From contig DPWF01000059.1 in NCBI GenBank assembly GCA_003526435.1, forward strand, positions 6,043 through 18,931: 12,889 nucleotides of DNA. The letters run 5' to 3'. The position numbers and the translations under genes were made by a program. The notes beneath the pieces are model-generated. The model searched no databases and was not told the origin of the DNA. It worked only from the letters and a program-made list of their open reading frames with translations. Each line of letters opens with the position of its first letter. Position 1 is the first letter of the stretch. This document shows, one piece after another, positions 1 to 8,700 of the stretch. Source of the DNA: Chitinophagaceae bacterium (GTDB lineage: Bacteria; Bacteroidota; Bacteroidia; Chitinophagales; Chitinophagaceae).

Positions 1-2799
1 GCACAGTTAAAATCATCTGTAGCCAGGGCCGAATCGTCAACAAGAAATTTTATCCTTTCAAAAGATACTGCCTGGAAAGCACAGATACTGACAATACAGG
101 GTGAGTCGAAACAGTATATTCAGCAACTGGAAAAACGCTTTAAAAGCGATACGGCTTTTTCGCAAAATCAATTGGTGTTGGTAAAAGAGCTGATTACCAA
201 TAAAAATGATTTTCAGCTAAGTGTACTTCAGGGTAAAGAGTCTATTGAAGATATTCTGGAAAGGGTAGGATACAGGGGTGAGGGAACACAATACTCGCAG
301 GCTATTTATAGAATCCTTGACAGCATGACGGCTGTTGGAGAAAAGCTGCTGATTACACGCGCTACAATCAACGAAAGAAGCTCCTCAAGTATTGGTTACA
401 CATCTTTGATTGGTGGGGTGATCGCTTTTATTGTTGTAATGATACTCATCATACAGTTAAACCGGGATCTTGCATTAAGAAGAAAAGCAGAAGAGAGTGT
501 TGGTTACAGCGATGAAAAATACAGGCATATCATCGAAAATGCAAGTGTAGTAATGTATACAACCGATGAGAATGGTACCATTACATTTGCCAACAGTCAG
601 GTAGGTGATTTAACGGGTTATACAGTAGAAGAATTGATTGGTAAAGATTTTTCATTTTTACTCCATCCTTCCTGGTTGCAGCAGGTATTTAATCATTACA
701 GCAACCAGTTTCAGCATAGAATTCCTTCTACCACACTTGAATTTATTACAAGAACCAAAAGCGGTCAGCAAAAATGGGTTGAACAAACGGCACAATTGCT
801 GATGAAAGACGATCATGTATTGGGCTATCAGTGTATGGTAAAAGATATTACTGAAAAGAAAAAAATAGAACTGGAGCTTAAAGAATCTGAACAAAGACGA
901 AACGAAAACCAGTTGCGACTGGAAGCCATCCTGGAAAATACCACATCACTCATCTTTATTAAAAACCTGGATGGTCGGTATATAATGATCAACCGGAGAT
1001 TCAGGGAAGTAATGGGTGTTTCGGATGAAATGGTTCTCCATAAAACAGATTATGATTTCAGCGAAAAAGAAACGGCCGATCATTATAAAAGACTCGATGA
1101 TGAAGTAATCAGTACCCGTAAACCTGTTGAATCAGAAGAATGGGTATATGGTCCGGAAGGAAGAAAAAATTTACTGGTAATCAAGTTTCCTTTGATTGAT
1201 CACAGAAGAAAAATTTTTGGTATCAGTGGAATTGCCACCGACATTACCGACAGGGTACTGTATCAGCAAAAATTAATTGAGGCCAGAAAAAATGCGGAAG
1301 AAGCCAAACAATTGCAGGAGCAGTTTCTGGCCAATATGAGTCATGAAATACGTACTCCCATGAATGGCATTCAGGGTATGACCAACCTGCTGATGCAGAC
1401 AGAACTCAACAGCCAGCAAAAAGAGTTTACCGGAATGATTAAACGGTCGGTTAATAACCTGCTGGTAATTGTAAACGACATACTTGATTTTTCAAAGATT
1501 AAAGCAGGCAGGTTAACCATCGATAAAACAGCATTCAGTATAAGAGAAGTACTGAATAATGTGAAGGCACAGTTTGAGCATGAAGTTTCAGGAAAAAAAT
1601 TACAATTGCTGATTGAGTATGAGTTAACCCTGCCAGAGACGGTTATTGGCGACCCATATAGACTTAATCAGGTATTGGTAAACGTGGTAGGTAATGCTAT
1701 AAAATTTACAGTAGCAGGTGAGGTACATATAAAAGTAGAACAGCTAAACCAGCGCGATAATAAGAGCGACTTTTTATTTACAGTTTCAGATACTGGTATT
1801 GGGATACCTGAAGATAAAACCAATGTTATTTTTGATGCATTTACACAGGCCGGACCAGATATTGCGCGTAATTATGGCGGAGCCGGTTTGGGATTGGCTA
1901 TCTGTAAAGGATTAGTAGAATTACAGCAGGGCAGCATTACTGTATCAAATATACCCGGAGGCGGATCTGTTTTTTCAGTAAGTCTTCCTTATGAGGTACA
2001 GGAGACAAACAATGATGCAACAGATGATTCTTTATTACTGAAAGGGAAACGCTTTTTAGTAGTTGAAGACAACGAGGTAAATCAAAAACTGGTTTCCTAT
2101 GTATTAAAAAAAGTAGGTGGTGCAGTAGATATTGCGCATAATGGAAGAATGGCCATAGACCTACTCGAAAATAAAACAGCATATTATGATCTCATCATCA
2201 TGGATATACAGATGCCCGTAATGGATGGATATGAGGCAACAGAATATATCAGAACCGTATTACAATTGCAGACGCCGATTATAGCCATGACAGCAACAGC
2301 CTTGAAAGGCGATCAGGAAAAGGCGGAACAGGTAGGTATGAATGAATTTATGCTGAAACCATTCGATTTTAACGATCTGTATAAAAGACTTGTAAAACTG
2401 ATTGCTACAAAAAAAGAAACGATCACCGAAAATGATACAACTATGAATGGTGAAAAATTGTATGACCTTTCGCTCCTGGAAGGATTAGACGATAAAGAAT
2501 CTTTACTGGACGTATTGAATCTTTTTCTTGAAAATACACCCAACCAGATCAAAGAATTGTCGATCCTCGGTACAACAGAACAATATGATGATATATATAA
2601 GCTGGCCCACAAATTAAAAGGGGCATTGGCCATGTTACAGGCATCACGCATCTCTGAATTGTTGGGTAAAATTGAAGCCAATGCCAGGGAAAGAAAAGAA
2701 ACAGATACGATTAAGGATAAAATAACCGAGGTAGGTCGTCTTTTTGATCAGATGCAAACGCAATTATTGACGGAAAAAGAACAGATCATGGGTCAATAA
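1..2799 (+). CDS. Hybrid sensor histidine kinase with C-terminal HPt domain (5' end outside window)
   Basis: The reading frame is open from base 1, so the gene starts upstream; a TTG at 172 is internal and should not be taken as the start. Numbering from the first visible codon (932 residues visible), residues 1 to about 130 are a helical, probably periplasmic sensor region, CHASE3-like in feel (segment RNFILSKD). A single TM helix follows at about 133-153, then two PAS domains (about 169-287 and 307-422). HisKA carries the phospho-acceptor His448 in NMSHEIRTPMNG. HATPase_c shows the N box (NVVGNAIKF), G1 (DTGIGIP) and G2 (GGAGLGLAI). A receiver domain has Asp735 in IIMDIQMPVMDG, and a C-terminal HPt has His870 in AHKLKG. 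This is a complete His-Asp-His relay in one inner-membrane protein, which would pass phosphate to a separate receiver, most simply the one encoded 49 bases downstream. Known: this architecture is ArcB/BarA/EvgS-like. Inferred: it controls the neighbouring envelope genes. The stimulus is unknown. Confidence 0.95.
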   Translation, partial: AQLKSSVARAESSTRNFILSKDTAWKAQILTIQGESKQYIQQLEKRFKSDTAFSQNQLVLVKELITNKNDFQLSVLQGKESIEDILERVGYRGEGTQYSQAIYRILDSMTAVGEKLLITRATINERSSSSIGYTSLIGGVIAFIVVMILIIQLNRDLALRRKAEESVGYSDEKYRHIIENASVVMYTTDENGTITFANSQVGDLTGYTVEELIGKDFSFLLHPSWLQQVFNHYSNQFQHRIPSTTLEFITRTKSGQQKWVEQTAQLLMKDDHVLGYQCMVKDITEKKKIELELKESEQRRNENQLRLEAILENTTSLIFIKNLDGRYIMINRRFREVMGVSDEMVLHKTDYDFSEKETADHYKRLDDEVISTRKPVESEEWVYGPEGRKNLLVIKFPLIDHRRKIFGISGIATDITDRVLYQQKLIEARKNAEEAKQLQEQFLANMSHEIRTPMNGIQGMTNLLMQTELNSQQKEFTGMIKRSVNNLLVIVNDILDFSKIKAGRLTIDKTAFSIREVLNNVKAQFEHEVSGKKLQLLIEYELTLPETVIGDPYRLNQVLVNVVGNAIKFTVAGEVHIKVEQLNQRDNKSDFLFTVSDTGIGIPEDKTNVIFDAFTQAGPDIARNYGGAGLGLAICKGLVELQQGSITVSNIPGGGSVFSVSLPYEVQETNNDATDDSLLLKGKRFLVVEDNEVNQKLVSYVLKKVGGAVDIAHNGRMAIDLLENKTAYYDLIIMDIQMPVMDGYEATEYIRTVLQLQTPIIAMTATALKGDQEKAEQVGMNEFMLKPFDFNDLYKRLVKLIATKKETITENDTTMNGEKLYDLSLLEGLDDKESLLDVLNLFLENTPNQIKELSILGTTEQYDDIYKLAHKLKGALAMLQASRISELLGKIEANARERKETDTIKDKITEVGRLFDQMQTQLLTEKEQIMGQ

Positions 2800-2848
2800 G
2801 AGAAAACCCGTACTTTTAAATACAATATCTATAACAGCCCGACTGAAT

Positions 2849-3220
2849 ATGAAAATTCTTGTTGCAGAAGATGAACCCATGTTATTGAAAACCATTGAGC
2901 TAAAGCTGAAGAAAGAAGGTTATGAAGTAATCACAACACATGACGGACGGGAAGCCATCGCCAAAATAGAAGAGTTTGCACCTGATCTGGTAATATCTGA
3001 TATCATGATGCCATATGCTTCCGGACTGGAAATAACGGCACTGTTAAAGCAGAACCGGGAAAAACAAATACCCATCATTATTCTATCTGCCATGGAACAG
3101 GAGAAAGTGGTAATGGAAGCTTTTGAACTTGGTGCTGATGACTATATTACAAAACCTTTTAGCCTGAACGAATTATCTATCCGCGTAAAAAGACTGATGG
3201 CACGTTCGGGAAAATCCTGA
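2849..3220 (+). CDS. Stand-alone REC-domain response regulator
   Basis: The 123-residue protein is one CheY-like receiver domain and nothing else. Acidic-pocket residues are Glu7 and Asp8, the phospho-acceptor is Asp51 (VISDIMMP), the switch residue is Ser80 (IILSAM), and the conserved lysine is Lys102 (ITKPF). There is no DNA-binding, GGDEF or other output domain; the protein ends about 20 residues after the Lys. It lies 49 bases after the hybrid kinase and 25 bases before the outer-membrane protein gene, so co-transcription is likely. It is the natural final acceptor for the kinase's HPt His. With no output domain it should act by protein-protein contact (as CheY, DivK or Spo0F do), possibly on a component of the adjacent export/synthase machinery; the partner is inference. 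The ATG start is supported by the canonical beta-1 strand beginning at residue 2. Confidence 0.93.
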   Translation: MKILVAEDEPMLLKTIELKLKKEGYEVITTHDGREAIAKIEEFAPDLVISDIMMPYASGLEITALLKQNREKQIPIIILSAMEQEKVVMEAFELGADDYITKPFSLNELSIRVKRLMARSGKS

Positions 3221-3245
3221 TCATACATAACCTAGTAAGTACGGT

Positions 3246-4508
3246 ATGCGCCTACCAACACTCTTTACATATTGTTCTTTTGTTGTGATGATGTTCACTG
3301 CTGTTAAAGCCACATCACAAGCTGATACCACGAGTTCAGATGGTTTACTCATTGCTGCAAAAAAGGCTGCATTTGACGAAGACAATTATCCAAAAGCAAA
3401 AGCGTATCTCTACAAAGCCATCGCAAAAAGTCCAAACTATGCCGACCTCCGCGTTTTTCTCGGGAGAATTTATACCTGGACCAAAAACTATGATAGTGCC
3501 CGTATTTGTTTTGAGGAAGTGTTGAAACAAAGTCCGGGTTATGAAGATGCCTGTATAGCATATGCCGATATGACCTACTGGAATGATGAGTACAAAAAAT
3601 CGTTAGCCGTATCTGAAGAAGGACTCACATATCACCCTAAATCTGAAGCACTATTATTAAGGAAAGCAAGGGCATTGAATATCATGCGAAGGTTCCAGGA
3701 AGCAGACAAAGCCGTTCAGGAACTGGTAAAGCTTAATAAGAATAATACGGAAGCACGTGCATTGGCCAATCGTATCAGGGAGAATGCAACAAAAAATAAA
3801 ATTGGTGTTAGCTACGACTTTGTAACGTTTGATAAACAATTTGCTGACCCATGGCACCTGGTGAGTGTAGATTATGGTCGTACAACCGGTATCGGCTCAA
3901 TTACAGGAAGGATTACTTATGCCAACCGATTTAAAACAGATGGTTACCAGTACGAGTTGGAAGCATACCCACGTATATCCAATACATTTTATAGTTATGT
4001 AGGGTTGGGATATTCAGATCAGGTAGGTGTTTTTCCACGCTGGAGAGGCGGTTTCTCACTCTATGCCAATCTTCCCAAAAGCTATGAAGCAGAGCTAGGC
4101 GTTCGTTACCTGAAATTTTCAGGCGATCCAACATGGGTGTACACCGGTTATATCGGGAAATATTATAAAAGCTGGCTTTTTGGAGCCAGAACTTATATTA
4201 CACCCAGTACATTTACCAGTACAGTATCATCTTCCTATAACATATCTGCACGTTATTATTATGCCAGTGCAGATGATATGTTAGGTTTTAATGTAGGTTA
4301 TGGTATTTCTCCTGATGACAGATTTAATGCTATCCAGATCAACGGAAATACAAAACTTATCTCTTACAAGGCCGGCATTATATTCAGAAAAAAAGTAGCA
4401 CGATTTAATATATTTACCATTGATGGTAGCTGGTTTAACCAGGAATACCTGCCCAAAACCATCGGTAATCAATATCAATTCAGTGTTGCATGGCTCAGAA
4501 GATTCTAG
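3246..4508 (+). CDS. YaiO-family outer-membrane beta-barrel protein with N-terminal TPRs
   Basis: The 420-residue protein has a signal peptide (hydrophobic to about residue 20, likely cleavage near TSQA-D at 26). A helical TPR-like region of about four repeats spans residues 33-170; repeat hallmarks include NYPKAKAYLYKAI, NYDSARICFEEVL and RFQEADKAVQEL. From about 185 to 420 there are alternating aromatic/Gly-rich strands typical of an outer-membrane barrel, ending in the Phe expected for BAM recognition (VAWLRRF). This is the layout of the YaiO family. In E. coli, yaiO sits near the GT2 gene yaiP; PgaA and NfrA are likewise TPR-plus-barrel exit proteins for synthase-made polysaccharides. Inferred role: outer-membrane exit pore and periplasmic docking partner for the GT2 system encoded at 5691-10399. 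It is spaced 25 bases from the regulator and its end overlaps the next gene by 19 bases, suggesting one operon. The export role is inferred; membership of the barrel family is well supported. Confidence 0.88.
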   Translation: MRLPTLFTYCSFVVMMFTAVKATSQADTTSSDGLLIAAKKAAFDEDNYPKAKAYLYKAIAKSPNYADLRVFLGRIYTWTKNYDSARICFEEVLKQSPGYEDACIAYADMTYWNDEYKKSLAVSEEGLTYHPKSEALLLRKARALNIMRRFQEADKAVQELVKLNKNNTEARALANRIRENATKNKIGVSYDFVTFDKQFADPWHLVSVDYGRTTGIGSITGRITYANRFKTDGYQYELEAYPRISNTFYSYVGLGYSDQVGVFPRWRGGFSLYANLPKSYEAELGVRYLKFSGDPTWVYTGYIGKYYKSWLFGARTYITPSTFTSTVSSSYNISARYYYASADDMLGFNVGYGISPDDRFNAIQINGNTKLISYKAGIIFRKKVARFNIFTIDGSWFNQEYLPKTIGNQYQFSVAWLRRF

Positions 4509-5686
4509 GACAAAAATCCAGCCGCGTTAAATTATCCTGGAGAGGATTCCTGGCCCTTGCACTATTTCTATTCCCTTTCTGGATGCTGCTTGCATGGTAT
4601 TTTTCACCCAACAAAAAACTGCTGATTGCTATTATTGACAAAACAGTAATAGATCATCCCGCACAGGAGCATCTTTCACTACATTGGGTATTGAACCAGG
4701 AGAAGTTCACCAAAAACAAAACCGATCGTTACGATCCTGATGTCGATTATTTTGGATTCTTTCCACTCGAAAAAGAACAATACCAACTAAAGGGACTTGA
4801 ACGTTTTGATTCGACCCAGCTAAACGATCTGAGTAACCGGGCCGATGCAGTATATATAACAGATGCTTACGGAGTGTTCAAGAATGAGTGGTTTAAAGTA
4901 GGAAAAGATCAGGATCGTTCGGGTATTGTATATGGAGGAATGAGCAGACAGGATCTTTTTTTACTCCAGAAAATGAAAGAAAAAAAGAAACTCATCATTA
5001 CTGAGTTCAATTCAATAGGATCGCCAACTGATTCGTCTATCCGGAACCAGTTCCAGCAGATGTTCAATATTACCTGGTCGGGATGGATAGGCAGGTATTT
5101 TGAGTCGTTTGATACAACGGTTAATAAAGAATTGCCTGCATGGCTTATTGGCAATTATAAACGTACACACAATAACCAATGGCCATTTAAAAACAGCGGG
5201 GTTGCTTTTATTCATGCAGCAAATGATCAGGTAGTGATCCTGGAAAATAAAACCCATTTAAATAATGAGCTGCCATATATCTACACTTTTGCTAAAGGAA
5301 AAGAACACTATGGCATGCCTGATAAATTAAAATATTCATTCTGGTTCGATATTATCAGTGTCAATGAAAAGAGCAACGAAGTACTATCTGAATTTGTTAT
5401 CGATGCCAATACCGATGGGGCACGTGAACTTGCAAAGTATAATATTCCCTCCCGCTTCCCGGCAATTACTGCACATGTAGATAATGACTACCGGTTTTTT
5501 TATTTCTCGGCCGATTTTTGCGACAATCCTGTATCACTTACTTCATCCTACTTCAAAGGGGTAGGTTTCTTTAAATGGATGATGTATACACGTGGAGAAC
5601 CATTAGAAAGAAAAAGTTTTTTCTGGAAATTGTACAGGCCACTGCTTACAACCATTCTGAATGATTATCATGATTTAGAACGGTAG
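4490..5686 (+). CDS. Membrane-anchored protein of unknown function, polysaccharide-locus associated
   Basis: The 398-residue protein has a basic N-terminus, one TM helix at about 19-38 (FLALALFLFPFWMLLAWYF) and then a large, probably periplasmic domain. The first part of that domain alternates hydrophobic strands and helices (LLIAIID at 44-50, ADAVYITDAYG at 119-127, KKLIITEFNSIGS at 166-178), which looks like a Rossmann or GATase1-like sandwich. There is no GATase catalytic cysteine; the only Cys is 344. The C-terminal part (about 235-398) is mixed alpha/beta with conserved-looking patches such as ITAHVDNDYRFFYFSADF. I do not recognise a named family. Its gene starts inside the end of the YaiO-type gene in another frame (19-base overlap). 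The ATG at 4490 is favoured because the next in-frame ATG (Met32) falls inside the TM helix. By position it is probably an accessory of the envelope polysaccharide system, analogous in place (not sequence) to modifying proteins such as PelA or PgaB. Function is unassigned. Confidence 0.85.
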   Translation: MAQKILGQKSSRVKLSWRGFLALALFLFPFWMLLAWYFSPNKKLLIAIIDKTVIDHPAQEHLSLHWVLNQEKFTKNKTDRYDPDVDYFGFFPLEKEQYQLKGLERFDSTQLNDLSNRADAVYITDAYGVFKNEWFKVGKDQDRSGIVYGGMSRQDLFLLQKMKEKKKLIITEFNSIGSPTDSSIRNQFQQMFNITWSGWIGRYFESFDTTVNKELPAWLIGNYKRTHNNQWPFKNSGVAFIHAANDQVVILENKTHLNNELPYIYTFAKGKEHYGMPDKLKYSFWFDIISVNEKSNEVLSEFVIDANTDGARELAKYNIPSRFPAITAHVDNDYRFFYFSADFCDNPVSLTSSYFKGVGFFKWMMYTRGEPLERKSFFWKLYRPLLTTILNDYHDLER

Positions 5687-5711
5687 ACTTTTAGTAGCTG
5701 CCATATTTTTT
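5682..5711 (+). terminator. Weak candidate terminator hairpin at the convergent junction
   Basis: GGTAG (5682-5686) can pair with CTGCC (5698-5702; one G-U pair) around an 11-base loop, followed by a T-rich run (T at 5706-5711). It would end + strand transcription just after the 4490-5686 gene. It lies inside the 3' end of the opposing gene, since only 4 bases separate the two stop codons. The 5-bp stem is short, so this is tentative. Confidence 0.25.
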
Positions 5712-8700
5712 AACCAGGCTGTCTGGTAATAAACGACCACTGGTTACAAAATCCTGGTTTTTCTTTTTAAACAGGTTGAAAGAAGATTTGAGTGAAAACT
5801 TCTTCTCAGGTGCATTTTCAGGCTCAAGGTCCATATTCGGCATAATCTTAAATACGTTGTCGGCATTTAACATATAATCACCACGAACAAAATCAACCAG
5901 TTCAGGCTTGGTTTGCTTAAGTGGCACAGCGTGAATATTCCTGAATTTTTTTGCGGTATCTATACCTGTTCCCACCCAAGCATTCATATTGGGTATATTC
6001 ATGCCATGACTGTATTTTAACCAGGCTGTTAAAGTAGGCGCAATATCGAAATGACTTGAAACAGACGAGAACTTCTCTGCTTTATTGAGTAGCGGTGAAT
6101 AAATTAAGAGAGGTACATGGTATCGGTCTATTTTAGTGCTCATGGGTATTTCGGGCATACGATGATCGCCGGTAATCAGGAACACGGTATTGGCAAAATC
6201 TGGTCTTTGTTTATAAGCATTGATAAATTCCTGGATAGCATAATCGGCATAGAGAATACTTGCATATTGTAAACGGTAATTTCTGTAAGTTTTTTTCTGT
6301 TCTTCCGAAAACTTCAGCTCACTCATTCTTCTTTCAAACCGGTTGATGTACACAGCTTCGTTGTTGATCAGGAAGGGGCTATGTGTAGCAACGGTAAGTA
6401 TGATTTTTATAGAAGGTGATGAAGTGTTTGTATCTGCAAGTGCATACCTGAACAACGAAGCATCATCGTAACCCCAGCTAAAGCCAGAAGATGAAGCAGG
6501 AAGTTTCTGGTATCCATTACGAGGAAAAGTTTTCTCATCATTCACCTGATCTATACCAGATTTTTTCAGAAACGTTGACATGTTATCGAAAGAAGCATCG
6601 CCGCCATAATAAAATGAGGTTCTATAACCATTTCGTTTGAGCAGGCTGGTGAGAGATATGTGTTTGGGCATCTCATCTCCCAATTCATTAAACCCGGTTG
6701 GGCCAAATGGTAAAGAGCCCAATACAGAGGGCAATACACTGAATGTTCTGCCACTCGTACTTAAAAAATTCTCCCAGTAAAGACTTTTCAAGGATAAGGA
6801 ATCAAGGAATGGGGTAAAACTTCCCAGATAAGCATTTTCGTTACTAAAAGCGCGACCCAAACCTTCCACCAGTACAATTACAATATTCGGGGGCACAGAA
6901 TCATTTTTAGTGAAAAAAGGCGCCAGCACATTTTTCGTACTGTCTGATATGTGTAAGAATGGATAGTTGTTTTTATCAATCAGTTTGTTTTCATAAATAG
7001 CATTGGCAAAAAAATCATCACGGTAAATATCTTCCTCTTCGGGCGAAGGGAAAAAGTGATTATAAGATGCCTTATAAAAGAAATACGACTTGTTTAAAGA
7101 AAGATTATTGCTGAATTCATGACCCGGCAGCATGTTACTGGTAACTTTAGTAAGATCGCGGATACCTCCGGTTACAACAATCAATATAAAAAATACAACC
7201 AGTCCATCATTGGGCAATAACAGTCGAGGTATTTTAATAAGGGTAAAAACAAATAAACAGGCTGCAATCACCAGCAATGCAATGCTTGTTAAATTCAGTC
7301 CTCCTGAAGCACCTATCGTTTGCTGAATATCTGTCCAGGAGTAAATCCAAAGATCAGCACCGAGTGGTACAAGTGATGTTACAAAATATTGCGATAGTGC
7401 TACCTGAATCAAGGTCAGCAATGTTCCAAAGACAATAAAACTCACATGTGCCGTTTTCCTGCCAATAAGAAACAAAAGGGTAAATGGAATATAACCCCAG
7501 AGTGTGATGAGTGTTGCAAATGCCACATCTTTTGCAAAGCCGTACAAAACAATTTTATCGAGATATTGTGGTTTGCCATGTTCAAAATAATCAATACCCA
7601 ATTCTATACCACGTGCTACAAACAATAACAACAACAATACCAGCATGTGTGCTATATAATAACGGAACGATTCAAATAATACATCCGGCACTTTTGTGAT
7701 AACGGGTGCAATCTTTCTTTTGTAAAAAGATGCTTTTTGTACAGGTGCTGTTTCTTCCATTACAGGCTCTGGTATAACAACAACGGGTTCAGGCGTAACA
7801 ATAACCGGTGTGGTATCGATGAGTACCGGTGCCGACCCGGCAGGTTTTTGCGCAAACCCCTGTCTCGTCATTTCACCCCAGCTTTTTTTCTTTCTGATAT
7901 AATCAATATATCCTTTAATGGCACTCCATACTACAAAGGGATGAAAATAAAATGGTTCGGTTAAAGCCGTAAGCATTAATATGAAAATATCCGTTCGCCG
8001 CTTATACTGGTTGTAGGTAATTACTTCCATTAAAATAGCAAAGGCCGAATAGAGATAACCGAAAGAAATAATAAATAATAGGTAGGAAAAGAAGAAACCC
8101 CAATCGAGCAAACCAAATGCAGCAAAAATAAAAAAGCATACAAAGCCAAAAAACTCGATCACCGGCGCACACATTTCAAAGAAAAACCAGTAAGGATAAC
8201 TCAGCATACCCAACAAACCATATTTGGGATTGAAGAACATCTTTTTGTGAAACTTCAGTGTTTCAATTGTGCCTCTGGTCCATCGGTTTCTCTGGCGACC
8301 AAGGATATTAAAAGAGTTGGGTGCTTCAGTCCAGCAAAGCGGATCGGGAATATAAGTTACACGATACTTCTCGCCCCTTTCTTCCATATACCTTCGCATT
8401 CTCACAACCAGCTCCATGTCTTCTCCAACCGTTGAGTGATCATATCCACCACATTTGATGGCAATTTCTTTATCAAAGGCACCAAAAGCCCCGGAAATAA
8501 GCATTAAACCATTCAGTCTGCTCCAGGCCATTCTGCCAAGTATGAATGCGCGGATATATTCCAGTATCTGCATTCGTGGCAAATAATCGGTAGCCAGTTT
8601 TACTTTTACCAGTTTACCATCTTCTATGATACAGGAGTTGGCAATACGAACCACACCACCGGAAGCTATTACCTTCTCTTCTGTTTGCTCGAGAAAAGGT

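Noticed and set aside
2313..2681. Antisense open frame of 122 codons inside the kinase
   Set aside because: It is the shadow of the REC-HPt coding region, with no recognisable domain and composition typical of reverse-frame translation.
172..2799. TTG at 172 as the start of the histidine kinase
   Set aside because: The frame is open back to base 1 and the upstream residues read as sensor-domain helix; starting at 172 would cut the periplasmic domain.
2811..2818. TACTTTTA as a promoter for the response regulator
   Set aside because: It misses the final G of TAnnTTTG and has no -33 box; the regulator is more simply read from the kinase transcript.
5710..6030. Short repeated string AACCAGGCTGT near 5712 and 6019
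   Set aside because: Both copies are inside coding sequence and encode unrelated parts of the sulfatase domain (C-terminus and a TAWLK segment); likely coincidence.
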